Source: Methanobrevibacter sp. (GTDB lineage Archaea > Methanobacteriota > Methanobacteria > Methanobacteriales > Methanobacteriaceae). From it: DNA of 41,203 bases. How positions within the stretch are numbered: position 1 is the first letter of the stretch; each line of letters starts with the position of its first letter. Where the stretch lies: assembly GCF_017410345.1 (NCBI RefSeq), contig NZ_JAFQQZ010000033.1, positions 1 through 41,203 on the forward strand, written 5' to 3'. Positions 1 through 8,805 of this stretch are shown here, piece by piece. Position numbers and translations under genes: made by a program. Under the pieces are notes generated by a model. It was given only the letters and a program-made list of their open reading frames with translations, was not told the DNA's origin and did not search any database.

Positions 1-35
1 ATAAAAAAATTTAAAACATAGAGTAATTCTATGTT

Positions 36-1502
36 CTAAAATTTATAATGAATATTGTGCAATTTGTACAAGCATACTGAACTGCTTGATGGGAATGCAT
101 AGATCATATCATCTAACTCATCAAGACTAATTTTCTGATTTATGATGAATGTGAACATATTTGCAACATTCTCAGCATCTGCAGCATAGATTTCAGCACC
201 TACAATCTGAAGGTCCTTATCTACAATGACCTTTGCTTCTGCGGTTCTATCGTTTTTAAGTTCTAATGAGTATGATTTACCATATCTGATTCTGTGAACT
301 TCATATTCATCCATCTCTTCAGCCACAAAGGCTGGAACTCCAACAGTGGCAATTCTTGGTATTGTATATGCAACTGCTGGAACAACAGGGTAGATAATCT
401 TATCCGGATTTTCTTCTGCCAAAGCCTTTCCAAGGTATTTTGATTGATGGATTGCAACTGTTACAAGCTTTGCAATTCCGCTGTCTGCAACATCACCGCA
501 TGCATAGATGTTAGGCACATCAGTCTGGAGGTATTCATTTACCTTGATTCCTCTTTTGGTATATGGCAATCCTACATTCTCAAGACCTATGTTCTCTACA
601 TTGGCTTCCCTTCCCATTGCTGAAATGACATAGTCTCCAGTCAATTCAAGTCCGCTTTCACATTTAACTGTAAATCCATTCTCATAAGCCTTATTGTCAA
701 TCTTTGCATCAGGATCCCTTAATTCATCATCGGTGTTCAATGCCTTTTCAAGATTTAAGACCTTTTCTTCAGGATTATTGATTGTTATACTGTCGTCTTT
801 GATTATTTCATTGACAGTTTCGTTGAAATGGAATCTGATGTTTTTTTCCTTTAGGATTTCAATTACATTCTGAACATATGGCTGGTGGAAGTATTTCAAT
901 GCCATATCCCCTCTGATGATTACATCAGCTTCAAGGCCAGCCTCTGCAAGTATTGAAGCGAATTCCATTCCTACAAAGCCGGCACCTATGATGATTGCAT
1001 GCTTTGGAAGCTCGTCAATGTCCAAAAAGTCAGTGCTGTCATGGAGGTATTCCTTTCCCGAAATGTCTGGAATGACCGGTTTCAATCCTGTACAGATGAC
1101 TATCTTTTCTGTTGTGAATTGCTCATCTCCAACTTGAACGGTATGCTCATCAATGATGATTCCCTTTCCATGAGCTGTGTCAAGGTCATATTCCTTGAAC
1201 TTATTGTCTAAAAATGGTGCCATTCCTGCAATGCGCTCACGTTTCAATTTCATAAGGTCCGGCCAGTTCACTTCAAAGTCACCTGATTTTCCACAGCCTT
1301 CAAAATTCTCTCCCAATGCCTTTATTTCATAAGGGGCGTCAAGCAATGCCTTTGAGTTGCATCCTCTGTTTGCACAGGTTCCACCGTATAGGCTTTCCTC
1401 CACAATCAATATCTTAAGGCCAGCCTTTCTTAGGAAACGGCCTCCCTGCCATGCTGCATTTCCACTTCCAATATATATTACATCATAATCCATTTCAATC
1501 AT
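36..1502 (-). CDS. FAD/NAD(P)-dependent disulfide oxidoreductase (class I)
   Basis: A 488-residue flavoprotein of the dihydrolipoamide dehydrogenase/mercuric reductase/glutathione reductase family. The N-terminal dinucleotide-binding motif GSGNAA is at residues 12-17, the redox-active disulfide C43-x4-C48 lies in GGTCANRGC, and a second nucleotide-binding GAGFVGMEFA motif and the late FAD motif NIYACGDVAD are present. The C-terminal dimerisation domain ends in YAFPSSSS where lipoamide dehydrogenases carry the catalytic His-Pro-x4-Glu stretch, so the usual His-Glu base pair is missing and the electron acceptor cannot be named. The first ATG has no clear ribosome site. A second ATG at 1491-1493 (MDYDVI) is preceded by AGATGAT and matches where family members usually start, so the product may be 485 residues. 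It appears to be a single-gene unit. Family assignment is secure; substrate is unknown. Confidence 0.9.
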   Translation of the reverse strand: MIEMDYDVIYIGSGNAAWQGGRFLRKAGLKILIVEESLYGGTCANRGCNSKALLDAPYEIKALGENFEGCGKSGDFEVNWPDLMKLKRERIAGMAPFLDNKFKEYDLDTAHGKGIIIDEHTVQVGDEQFTTEKIVICTGLKPVIPDISGKEYLHDSTDFLDIDELPKHAIIIGAGFVGMEFASILAEAGLEADVIIRGDMALKYFHQPYVQNVIEILKEKNIRFHFNETVNEIIKDDSITINNPEEKVLNLEKALNTDDELRDPDAKIDNKAYENGFTVKCESGLELTGDYVISAMGREANVENIGLENVGLPYTKRGIKVNEYLQTDVPNIYACGDVADSGIAKLVTVAIHQSKYLGKALAEENPDKIIYPVVPAVAYTIPRIATVGVPAFVAEEMDEYEVHRIRYGKSYSLELKNDRTAEAKVIVDKDLQIVGAEIYAADAENVANMFTFIINQKISLDELDDMIYAFPSSSSVCLYKLHNIHYKF

Positions 1503-1605
1503 CTGATATTGTTTTAAAATTACTATATTATTTGTATTAAATAGTATAAATTATTATCTTTATGCCTCTTTAATTGATTATACTTATATGATGGAGAACT
1601 CCTAT

Positions 1606-2151
1606 TCATTTTTTTATTATCTTTCTGAATCTAAACATCTCCTCATCCATTCCTTCATCATCTGAATGTTCACAGTCCTCTTCGTTTGGATCTGGATTGT
1701 ATTTGTTGTAAAACTCTACAATATCGAATCCGCATCTGTTTACATAGAAGTGTATGTTTCGCTTTTCAAAGTAAGGTGTTACAGTTTCCCAAACCCTAAC
1801 TTCCGGATGAATCTTTTCTATTTCACACCATGCAGCAAATCCGATTCCTTTGCTGTGGGCTTTAGGAGAAACGAATAGAATCAATAATTCCCCTTCTTCT
1901 CCATTCACTTTAATTATTGCGCCGCCCACTATTTCATTGTCAAGCATTATGCGATATGCTTCCCCTTCCTCTATGGATTTTTCTATGGTATCTCTTGCTA
2001 TGATCTGTCCATCTTCTTCAAAGTTATCGTATAATCGTCCAAATTCTTCCAAAGCACCATAATTGAATGCTTCCTGATTATCAATTATAAATTGCTCTTT
2101 ATCATCATCCTCCAATGGTTCAAGTGAAATATTGGCCTTTTCCTTATTCAT
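1606..2151 (-). CDS. GNAT family N-acetyltransferase
   Basis: A 181-residue protein with the GNAT fold signature. The central strand LLILFVSPKAHSKGIG carries the acetyl-CoA pyrophosphate-binding (R/K)-G-x-G turn as SKGIG, followed by an amphipathic helix and the C-terminal YFEKRNIHFYVNRCGF segment typical of GNAT beta5-alpha4. The N terminus and C terminus are acidic (PEEDCEHSDDEG region), an additional tail compared with minimal GNATs. The start is supported by GGTGAT about six bases upstream of the ATG. It stands alone on the minus strand, separated by about 100 bases from the oxidoreductase downstream. The acceptor substrate cannot be told from sequence. Confidence 0.85.
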   Translation of the reverse strand: MNKEKANISLEPLEDDDKEQFIIDNQEAFNYGALEEFGRLYDNFEEDGQIIARDTIEKSIEEGEAYRIMLDNEIVGGAIIKVNGEEGELLILFVSPKAHSKGIGFAAWCEIEKIHPEVRVWETVTPYFEKRNIHFYVNRCGFDIVEFYNKYNPDPNEEDCEHSDDEGMDEEMFRFRKIIKK

Positions 2152-2370
2152 ATCCCATCACCATCATAAAATTGTTAAAAATGATTATTAATTAATTTAG
2201 TTTAATATTAAAAAAAGTTTTTCATTTGCTTTGAAAGATTAAATAAAAATTTTAAATTAAAATAGTTGGAATTGTTTTTAAAGTCGAAAAATAGCATAAG
2301 ATTATTAAAAATATAGGTCTGTTAATAATTAAAAAAGTTAAAAAAAGAAAAAAAAGCAAATTGAGAAGAA

Positions 2371-4035
2371 TTATAATTCTCCTCTTGCCCTTCTCTCATC
2401 GAGAAGCTTCAATCCGATTTCTCCCAATTTGTATTTCTGGATCTTACCGCTTGTGGTAAGTGGGAACTCGTCTACAAAGAATACATATTTAGGAACTTTG
2501 TATCTTGCAATCTTACCGATGCAGAAGTCTCTGATGTCAGCTTCGGTAACATCTTCGAATCCAGGCTCTCTGATGATGAATGCTCCTACCAATTCACCGT
2601 ACTTTTCATCAGGAATACCTGCCACCTGAACATCCTGCACGCATTCGTGGGTGAAAAGATATTCTTCGATTTCCCTTGGATAGATGTTCTCTCCACCACG
2701 GATGATCATGTCCTTGATACGTCCTACAATGGAGTAGTATCCCTCTTCATCAACGGTTGCCAAGTCACCGGAGTGTAGCCATCCGTCAGGTTCGATGGTT
2801 TCAGCGGTCTTTTCAGGCATGTTGTAGTATCCTTTCATCACGTTGAATCCTCTGCACATGATCTCTCCGGTTTCTCCAGGTCCAAGCTCTTCGCCGGTTT
2901 CAGGATCTACAATCTTCACTTCAATGTTAGGGAACTTTCTTCCCACGGTATTGATCTTTTTCTCAAATGAATCAGCGGCATTGGTTTGTGTAAATCCAGG
3001 TCCCGCTTCTGTAAGTCCGTATACGCTGGTAATCTCGGTCATGTTCATCTTATTGATTGCATCCTTCATTGTCTCAACGGGACAGGTGGAACCTGCCATG
3101 ATACCTGTTCTAAGTGATGACATGTCAAACATCTCAAACATAGGATGGTTCATCATGCCTATGAACATTGTAGGCACTCCATAAACGGAGGTACATTTTT
3201 CCTTTTGAATTGATGAAATTGCAAGAAGAGGGTCATATTCCTCAAGCACAACCATGGTGGATCCATGGGTGATTACTGCCATTACGCCGAGTACAGTTCC
3301 GAAACAGTGGAATAATGGCACTTGTAATAGAAGTCTGTCATTAGGAGTATAGTTCATGTTCTCTCCAATGTAATATCCGTCATTTAGAATGTTACGGCTG
3401 GTAAGCATTACTCCCTTAGGGAATCCTTCGGTACCGCTTGTATATTGCATATTGATTACGTCATTTTGTGTGACTGCATCCTTAATCTTTTGATATTCCT
3501 CTTCATCATAGTTCATTCCAAGGAGCAATAATTCGTTTGTGTTGAACATTCCCCTGTGCTTTTCCTGTCCCACATGGATTATGTACTTCAAGTAAGGGAA
3601 CTTTTCGCTGTTCAAATTGCCTCTTGCGCTTGTAAGCATTTCCGGCACAAGTTCGTGGATGATGTCAAAGTAGCTTGTGTCCCTGAATCCGTCGGTCATT
3701 CCGATTGCCTTCATTTCGGATTGGCCTAATACATATTCCAGTTCATGGGATTGGTAAGCTGTGTTGACGGTTACAATAGCTGCACCGATTTTGGCGCATG
3801 CAAACATAAATGTAAGCCATTCCGGCACGTTTTTAGCCCAGATTCCCACACGGTCTCCAGGTTCGATTCCAATTGATAGCATTCCTTTAGCTAAATTGTC
3901 TACCCTTTCATCGAACTCCTTATATGTAAATCTTAGGTTTCTGTCGGGATAAACGATAAATTCATGATCAGGTTGCTTTTCAACCATATTTTCGAAGAAT
4001 TTACCAATAGGAAGTTCAGTAAATAGTTCACTCAT
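2371..4035 (-). CDS. AMP-forming acyl-CoA synthetase
   Basis: A 554-residue member of the adenylate-forming ANL superfamily (fatty-acyl/acyl-CoA synthetases), which activates a carboxylic acid to acyl-AMP and then to acyl-CoA. The ATP-binding P-loop [13 protein letters not shown] starts near residue 198, VYGLTEAGP is motif A5, and [16 protein letters not shown] plus [20 protein letters not shown] near residues 420-460 is the A7/A8 hinge. The catalytic C-terminal lysine is in [13 protein letters not shown] near residue 530. Length is normal for medium/long-chain acyl-CoA ligases. The ATG follows AAAGGGTGA. The cupin-HTH regulator lies 122 bases upstream on the same strand, an arrangement that suggests control by it. 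In rumen-type methanogens such enzymes could activate acetate or branched short-chain acids; that substrate idea is inference. Confidence 0.9.
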   Translation of the reverse strand: MSELFTELPIGKFFENMVEKQPDHEFIVYPDRNLRFTYKEFDERVDNLAKGMLSIGIEPGDRVGIWAKNVPEWLTFMFACAKIGAAIVTVNTAYQSHELEYVLGQSEMKAIGMTDGFRDTSYFDIIHELVPEMLTSARGNLNSEKFPYLKYIIHVGQEKHRGMFNTNELLLLGMNYDEEEYQKIKDAVTQNDVINMQYTSGTEGFPKGVMLTSRNILNDGYYIGENMNYTPNDRLLLQVPLFHCFGTVLGVMAVITHGSTMVVLEEYDPLLAISSIQKEKCTSVYGVPTMFIGMMNHPMFEMFDMSSLRTGIMAGSTCPVETMKDAINKMNMTEITSVYGLTEAGPGFTQTNAADSFEKKINTVGRKFPNIEVKIVDPETGEELGPGETGEIMCRGFNVMKGYYNMPEKTAETIEPDGWLHSGDLATVDEEGYYSIVGRIKDMIIRGGENIYPREIEEYLFTHECVQDVQVAGIPDEKYGELVGAFIIREPGFEDVTEADIRDFCIGKIARYKVPKYVFFVDEFPLTTSGKIQKYKLGEIGLKLLDERRARGEL

Positions 4036-4157
4036 ATTTTCACCCTTTCAATAATTATCAGGTTTTATATTTTCTTCTTTAATTTTTATTTTTTTAATTT
4101 GCTTCCGTATAAAGGTTAAATTAAGTTAAATTCTCAATCTTTTAGTCAATAGTTAAT

Positions 4158-4727
4158 TTAATAAGGGGTGTATAAAACAGCCAATATTTTTGCTTTGTCT
4201 CCACTGGAGTGTAAATGATGAGGTACAACGGAATCATAGAATATGCTGTCTCCTGCAGCTACAGTGAATTTGTCCTTGCCGTATTCCACTTCAATCTCAC
4301 CTTCCAATACATAAATGAATTCCTCTCCTTCGTGGGAAGATAACTTATGTTCCTTTTCATAGGTGATGTCAATTATATATGGGTCGATGTTTCTGTCTAT
4401 TTTACCTGCACCTAATGAGTGGAATTCCAAATTGCTTGCATTGGTAACGTCTTCTCTTCCTGAGAAGTATAATACGTTGTTTGGTTTTCCGCCTCTTACA
4501 ACAACAGGACCAAGCTGTGGAGTGTCATCAAGGAAAGTTCCGACTCTAACACCAAGGGCCTTTGCCATTTTGGTAAGTGGTGTGAGGGAAGGGATAATCT
4601 CTCCATTTTCCATAGCTTGAAGAACTTCTAATTTAACGTCACTTTTTTCTGCTAGCTCTTCAATGCTCATGTTCTGTCTTTCTCTAATGCTCTTTACCTT
4701 TAAAGCAAATTCTTTGTTTTCTTTCAT
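4158..4727 (-). CDS. XRE-type HTH regulator with C-terminal cupin domain
   Basis: A 189-residue two-domain transcription regulator. Residues about 8-60 form a helix-turn-helix of the lambda-Cro/XRE type (SIRERQNMSIEELAEKS). Residues about 110-185 form a cupin_2 barrel with HKLSSHEGEEFIYVLEGE and PHHLHSSG, which carry the usual His/Glu ligand set for metal or small-ligand binding. I start the gene at the ATG at 4725-4727 because AAAGGTGA precedes it by five bases; an in-frame ATG six codons upstream would place this ribosome site inside the gene. It is directly upstream of the acyl-CoA synthetase and probably senses a related metabolite. The regulatory target is inferred from adjacency. Confidence 0.9.
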   Translation of the reverse strand: MKENKEFALKVKSIRERQNMSIEELAEKSDVKLEVLQAMENGEIIPSLTPLTKMAKALGVRVGTFLDDTPQLGPVVVRGGKPNNVLYFSGREDVTNASNLEFHSLGAGKIDRNIDPYIIDITYEKEHKLSSHEGEEFIYVLEGEIEVEYGKDKFTVAAGDSIFYDSVVPHHLHSSGDKAKILAVLYTPY

Positions 4728-4924
4728 CGTTTCACCTTTATACATGATTATCTTAAATTCTGTAATATTTTGATTTATTATTTTATTTGTTTTTATTAAT
4801 TATTTTAAATGATATAAATATAATTTTATTATGTATTCCCTTTTAACGAGTAATTTTACATTAAATGATTTAAAAAAGAGAATTTAGAAGTTAAGTAAAT
4901 TTAATAAAAAAAGATTTGGGGAAA

Positions 4925-5332
4925 TTATTCATCATCAACATCATCTGAATGACTTGGTTTTGGTTTGGAATTTGAATTATCTCCTCCGCCATTTTCATTA
5001 TTATTTGAATCTGAATTGCCGTTCTGATTGTTGCCATTTGGTTTTGTATCATCAGAATCGTCGTCATCATCTTCTTCTATAGTGGAATTTGAATCAGTTG
5101 CATTGTCAGTTTCGTTAACTTCTACTACCTTTTTTTGTTCATAAACTGCATTTATGCTTGCTGGAGCGAAATTGTCATCGTCCAACGCAATCATCTTGTC
5201 GGTGTCATTGATTCCCGGAAAGGATGATGTGACAAAATCTCCGGTAAATGCAGCTGCAAAATTACTCAATCCCAAGGCAAGGATTGCAATGACAAAAAAT
5301 ATGCAGAATTTGGCTTTCCGATCAACTTTCAA
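4925..5332 (-). CDS. small secreted acidic protein, Asp/Asn-rich tail
   Basis: A 135-residue protein of unknown function. It begins with a basic stretch and a hydrophobic segment (FCIFFVIAILALGLSNFAAA, residues 9-28) that reads as a signal peptide or membrane anchor. After about 50 ordinary residues, the second half is low complexity: long runs of Asp, Glu, Asn, Ser and Gly (for example EEDDDDDSDD and NGNNQNGNSDSNNN), as in surface proteins of gut methanogens. The start codon is TTG at 5330-5332, supported by AGAGGTGAG five bases upstream. A TATA-like box (minus strand, about 5360-5369) lies close by. No domain is recognised. It is likely exported or wall-associated; this is inference from the signal and composition. 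Confidence 0.75.
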   Translation of the reverse strand: MKVDRKAKFCIFFVIAILALGLSNFAAAFTGDFVTSSFPGINDTDKMIALDDDNFAPASINAVYEQKKVVEVNETDNATDSNSTIEEDDDDDSDDTKPNGNNQNGNSDSNNNENGGGDNSNSKPKPSHSDDVDDE

Positions 5333-5565
5333 ATTCTCACCTCTTTGAACTCATTATATTATATATAAATTAAAATACATTATTAATTTTTTATTTAAAT
5401 AGTATTTATATATTATGGTAATATTTATTTTTATTGTCTTTTTTCCTGTTCTGTTTCGTGATTGTTTAGCTTAAGGACATTAAAAACAGTTATCTATGTT
5501 AATTCTTTCATTTATTTAGTTATTTCCATTTTTTTAGGCTTTTAGCAGTTTTTTCATACGGAATA

Positions 5566-5573
5566 TTTATATA
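5566..5573 (+). promoter_or_regulatory. TATA box of amt-glnK
   Basis: TTTATATA, followed about 25 bases later by the operator at 5604-5621, so the predicted transcription start (about 5595) lies directly in front of the operator. Confidence 0.6.
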
Positions 5574-5603
5574 CTATGAAAACAAATACTAATATGTCGG
5601 AAG

Positions 5604-5621
5604 TCGGAAGCCGCCTTCCGA
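5604..5621 (+). promoter_or_regulatory. NrpR-type operator (GGAA-N6-TTCC)
   Basis: The palindrome TCGGAAG-CCGC-CTTCCGA contains GGAA(5606-5609)-N6-TTCC(5616-5619), the consensus reported for the nitrogen repressor NrpR in Methanococcus maripaludis. An extra direct half-copy TCGGAAG sits just before it at 5597-5603. It is placed at or just after the predicted transcription start of amt-glnK, a classic nitrogen-regulated operon, so NrpR repression under nitrogen sufficiency is the natural reading. The repressor gene itself is not in the window. Confidence 0.8.
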
Positions 5622-5712
5622 TAGGAAATAAAAAAATGATTTTATGTAGAAAAACTTAGTGATTATTTCCTTAATTTTTATTTATTAATTGATTATATGA
5701 GAAAATGATAAT

Positions 5713-6924
5713 ATGGTTATGTTAAGTACAGGAGATACTGCATGGATCCTCATAGCAACCATTTTGGTTCTATTGATGAGCATCCCTGGAGTAGCTTTCT
5801 TTTATAGTGGTCTTACAAAAAGGAAAAACGTATTGAATACAATGTTTTTAACATTTATAGCATTCTCCATAGCAAGTATCATATGGGTGGCTTATGGATA
5901 TCCATTTGCTTTTGGAGATGTGAGCATAAGCGGTTTGATTGCTGAGCCTGCACATTTCTTCATGTCTGGAATCGGCGTCAATGACTTGACTGGATCAATT
6001 CCTACAATACTCTTTATTGTATTCCAATTGACATTTGCAGGTCTTACCGCAGCTCTTATTTCTGGAGCTATCGTAGGAAGGATGAAGACATCCGCTTGGA
6101 TAATTTTCATAATTGCATGGGTGACTATAGTCTACATCCCTATAGCCCATTGGGTATGGGGAGGAGGATGGCTGATGCAAATGGGTGCTTTGGACTTTGC
6201 AGGAGGTACTGTAGTCCACATCAACTCAGGTGTAACAGCACTTGCATTGGCACTTGTTCTTGGAAAAAGGAAAAATCCTTCATTGCTACCTCATAACTTA
6301 GGTTACTCTGTCTTAGGTGCAGGATTCCTATGGTTCGGATGGATGGGATTCAATGGCGGTTCCGCTCTTGCAGCTAATGGGCTTGCAGCTTCCGCTATCT
6401 TGGTTTCAAACATCTCAGCTGCAACTGCACTCATCACTTGGGTAATACTCGATAGCGTTAAAGTCGGAAAGCCTACCATGTTAGGTGCGATTACCGGTGG
6501 TGTTGCTGGACTTGTTGCAATCACTCCTGCAGCAGGATTTGTGGATGTTCCAGCATCAATAATCATTGGTTTTGTAACAGCATTCGTATCCTACTTCGCA
6601 ATTTACTATTTGAAATCAAAATTAGGCTACGACGATGCTTTGGATGTATTTGGAGTCCACGGGCTCTCTGGTGTATGGGGGGCAGTGGCTACAGGTATTT
6701 TCGCTTCACCTGCAATCAATGGGGCTGCAGGTTTGATATTCGGAAATCCTAGCCAAGTTACAATACAGATCATCAGTATTATAGTAACTGCAGTCTATGC
6801 ATTCGTTATCAGCATAATTCTTGCAAAGATTCTTGATAAGACAATTGGAATCAGAGTTGATGAAAAGGCTGAAATCGAAGGGCTTGATGCAAACTTGCAC
6901 AAAGAATCAGGATATAGGTTATAG
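5713..6924 (+). CDS. amt: ammonium transporter Amt
   Basis: A 403-residue polytopic membrane protein of the Amt/MEP/Rh family, with about eleven hydrophobic helices and the N terminus outside by family topology. Signature segments are visible: the early GVAFFYSGL segment, [12 protein letters not shown] around residues 160-172 containing a pore-region His, [12 protein letters not shown] around residue 210, and [22 protein letters not shown] near residue 310 with the second conserved pore His. Length is typical for archaeal Amt. It is followed after only 20 bases by glnK, whose product gates Amt by inserting its T-loop in the cytoplasmic pore; this is the standard amtB-glnK pair. An NrpR-type operator precedes it. 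The ribosome site before the ATG at 5713 is weak and other Met codons lie just around it, so the exact start is uncertain by a few codons. Confidence 0.97.
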   Translation: MVMLSTGDTAWILIATILVLLMSIPGVAFFYSGLTKRKNVLNTMFLTFIAFSIASIIWVAYGYPFAFGDVSISGLIAEPAHFFMSGIGVNDLTGSIPTILFIVFQLTFAGLTAALISGAIVGRMKTSAWIIFIIAWVTIVYIPIAHWVWGGGWLMQMGALDFAGGTVVHINSGVTALALALVLGKRKNPSLLPHNLGYSVLGAGFLWFGWMGFNGGSALAANGLAASAILVSNISAATALITWVILDSVKVGKPTMLGAITGGVAGLVAITPAAGFVDVPASIIIGFVTAFVSYFAIYYLKSKLGYDDALDVFGVHGLSGVWGAVATGIFASPAINGAAGLIFGNPSQVTIQIISIIVTAVYAFVISIILAKILDKTIGIRVDEKAEIEGLDANLHKESGYRL

Positions 6925-6944
6925 GTTTTTAGGTTGTGATATTT

Positions 6945-7283
6945 ATGAAAAGGATAATTGCTGTCATTCGTGAGGAAAAGTTTGAAAGCGTTAAGAAGGC
7001 ATTGCTCGATGCAGGCTGTGAAGGAATGAATGTCTTTGAGGTCAAAGGTAGAGGAAGGCAAATGGGAATCAGGGAATCCTATAGAGGCTCCAGCTATTGC
7101 ATTGACCTCATTCCAAAGACACGTCTTGAACTGATTGTGAATGATGAGGATCTGGAACGCATCCTTGATGTGATTGTGGAAAGCGCACGTACAGGGGAAG
7201 TCGGAGACGGAAAGATATTCGTTTCAGATGTTCAGGAAGTTATCAGGATCAGAACTGGGGAAAGAGGTATGGATGCTGTCTAA
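6945..7283 (+). CDS. glnK: P-II nitrogen regulatory protein GlnK
   Basis: A 112-residue P-II signal protein that binds ATP/ADP and 2-oxoglutarate and controls Amt and nitrogen metabolism. The start MKRIIAVIREEKFESVKKAL is canonical and is preceded by AGGTTGTGAT four bases upstream; a GTG three codons earlier (6936) is less likely. The T-loop spans roughly residues 35-55, with Q39 (used in Mg-ATP/2-oxoglutarate binding), Tyr46 and Tyr51; Tyr51 is the uridylylation position in bacteria. The B-loop TGEVGDGKIFV is at about 83-93. It ends 10 residues past the C-loop, the normal size. It is cotranscribed with amt. The two hairpin repeats directly after the stop may end the transcript. Confidence 0.97.
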   Translation: MKRIIAVIREEKFESVKKALLDAGCEGMNVFEVKGRGRQMGIRESYRGSSYCIDLIPKTRLELIVNDEDLERILDVIVESARTGEVGDGKIFVSDVQEVIRIRTGERGMDAV

Positions 7284-7332
7284 CAAGCTTTTCCAGGCCT
7301 TCGGCCTGCAAAACCTTGACCAAAACTTTTTC
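7284..7332 (+). repeat. hairpin repeat family, copy A
   Basis: Directly after the glnK stop. Outer arms CAAG-C-TTTT and AAAA-C-CTTG, inner stem CAGGCC-TTC-GGCCTG, then the conserved tail ACCAAAACTTTTT. In this copy the outer pair is CAAG/CTTG where the other three copies have CCAG/CTGG, a compensatory change that keeps pairing. Confidence 0.75.
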
Positions 7333-7384
7333 CCAGCTTTTACTCGCCTTCGGCTCGTAAAACCTGGACCAAAACTCTTTTCAC
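7333..7384 (+). repeat. hairpin repeat family, copy B
   Basis: Tandem to copy A. CCAGCTTTT, an inner GCC-TTC-GGC hairpin with flanking mismatches, AAAACCTGG, then ACCAAAACTCTTTTCAC. It shares the 3' tail and the TTC loop with the other copies. Confidence 0.75.
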
Positions 7385-7385
7385 T

Positions 7386-7420
7386 AGTTGGGAATAATTC
7401 CAACTGGTTTTTCTTTTCCT
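7386..7420 (+). terminator. hairpin plus T-rich tract after glnK
   Basis: Stem AGTTGG (7386-7391) and CCAACT (7400-7405) with an eight-base loop, followed by a T-rich run (GGTTTTTCTTTTCC). It probably marks the end of the amt-glnK transcript. The spacer from here to 7571 is A+T-rich with no other gene. Confidence 0.5.
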
Positions 7421-7571
7421 TTCCTTCTTTTAATTATTTTTTTACTTTTTTTATTCTATTTCTATTCAATTATTTCATTTTTTTATTAAATTTAAATACT
7501 ATTTTTTATAAATTATAATTAGAAAAGATAAAATTAATTTTTTTAATAAAACTATTTTTTTGAGGAATCCT

Positions 7572-8693
7572 ATGTCAATTGATGAAAACCAAGAATTTGA
7601 ATTATTGCTTAAGACAAGTGATGGTGATGAAATACTTAAGAATTCAGACACAGTGCTTGTCAAGTTCGGTCCTAAAAGGAATGGAATAGTCACTTCTTGG
7701 TTAAATGGAGGATACAATGAGGATTTATCTGCCGTTTTCAATCATCAGCTATCCCAAGAGAACATTGACAAATATGGGGATGGAGGCATATTGGATTTCC
7801 TAAATGACCTGTCTTCCAGTTTTTCCAATGATTTGGATTTGAGAAGCGACAAATTAAGCGGTCTCATCACATCTGCAGACATGGGCCATTATTCAATTGC
7901 CTGTGAAAAGTACAGGGATATTGAAGTGATTGCAATCACAACAGCAGGTGCCAGAGTGAATGCGGTTTCAGCAGGAGACATTGCTTCCTATTATGAAATC
8001 AATGCAGATTACAGATACGATTTGGATAAGGATTCAGATAACAATCAAGATCCGAATAAGCCTGGAACAATCAATACAATCCTTCTGATCAATACAAAAC
8101 TGGATGAAAGTTCACTTCTTTTGGCAGAGATGATTGCTGTTGAGGCAAAAGCGGTGGCCCTTAGGGAATTGATGATATCAAGCAACTATTCAAATGAGAT
8201 AGCCACAGGCACAGGCACAGATGGAATAGCAATTTTCTCTAATCTTGAAAGCGAAAACTTTACAGACAATGTGAGCAAGCATGCAAAGATAGGGGAGCTT
8301 ATAGGAAAAGCGGTAATTAGCTCTATTAAAGAGTCTTTGGCTAAACTGCAATGGTTGACTCCAACTTATCAGTTGAATGCATTGGTCAGACTGGACAGAT
8401 ACCAATATGATTTGGATGATTTTTACAAGAATTACTTGCAGAACTATGTAAAAATGGATGATGAAGATGATAAAAGGGAATTTGTCATCTCATTGATTGA
8501 AGTCTCTAAAAATCCGGAGCTTGTTGCAAATGTCTCATTGATCATTCATCTCTTGGACCAATACAGATGTGGATTGCTAAGCAAGAAAACAGTTTTAAAG
8601 GTCTCCGATTCAATTTTGGAAAATCAATTCAAGAGAGATGATTGGCATTCAATGAAATTGCTTTTGAAATATGTAATTGAAACCCAATTGTAA
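7572..8693 (+). CDS. cbiZ: adenosylcobinamide amidohydrolase CbiZ with C-terminal extension
   Basis: A 373-residue protein whose first two thirds match the CbiZ family, which cleaves the aminopropanol side chain from adenosylcobinamide to adenosylcobyric acid so that methanogens can salvage incomplete corrinoids. Family blocks are LITSADMGHYSIACEKY, ITTAGARVNAVSAGDIASYYE, GTINTILLIN, AVEAKAVALREL and ATGTGTDGIAIFS. After about residue 260 there is an acidic helical extension of roughly 110 residues not needed by minimal CbiZ proteins, with no recognised domain. I start at the ATG at 7572, which has GAGGA five bases upstream; a TTG four codons earlier is possible. A cobalt-type ABC ATPase gene follows, so the neighbourhood is about corrinoid or cobalt supply. 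Confidence 0.88.
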   Translation: MSIDENQEFELLLKTSDGDEILKNSDTVLVKFGPKRNGIVTSWLNGGYNEDLSAVFNHQLSQENIDKYGDGGILDFLNDLSSSFSNDLDLRSDKLSGLITSADMGHYSIACEKYRDIEVIAITTAGARVNAVSAGDIASYYEINADYRYDLDKDSDNNQDPNKPGTINTILLINTKLDESSLLLAEMIAVEAKAVALRELMISSNYSNEIATGTGTDGIAIFSNLESENFTDNVSKHAKIGELIGKAVISSIKESLAKLQWLTPTYQLNALVRLDRYQYDLDDFYKNYLQNYVKMDDEDDKREFVISLIEVSKNPELVANVSLIIHLLDQYRCGLLSKKTVLKVSDSILENQFKRDDWHSMKLLLKYVIETQL

Positions 8694-8805
8694 CATTTAT
8701 TCGATAGTATTACTTTTTTTAAGATTTTAGAGGGTTTTTTATTACTTTTAAAACATTTAAATACTTTTATTTATATAAAAGTAAATATTAGTTGGAGGTT
8801 TTAGT

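Larger units (their letters stand above)
5345..5712. other. divergent intergenic region carrying amt-glnK control signals
   Basis: A 368-base A+T-rich spacer between the secreted protein gene (minus) and amt (plus). It holds the minus-strand TATA box near 5360-5369, the plus-strand TATA box at 5566-5573 and the NrpR-like operator at 5604-5621, leaving a leader of about 115 bases before amt. No open reading frame of note is seen. Confidence 0.7.

Noticed and set aside
5597-5621. Rho-type terminator at the CGGAAG palindrome
   Set aside because: No T-tract follows, and position after the TATA box plus the GGAA-N6-TTCC pattern fit an operator much better.
7284-7384. Mobile insertion sequence ends or MITE at the hairpin repeats
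   Set aside because: No target-site duplications or terminal inverted repeats of a transposon type were seen; the repeats look like RNA hairpins with compensatory changes.
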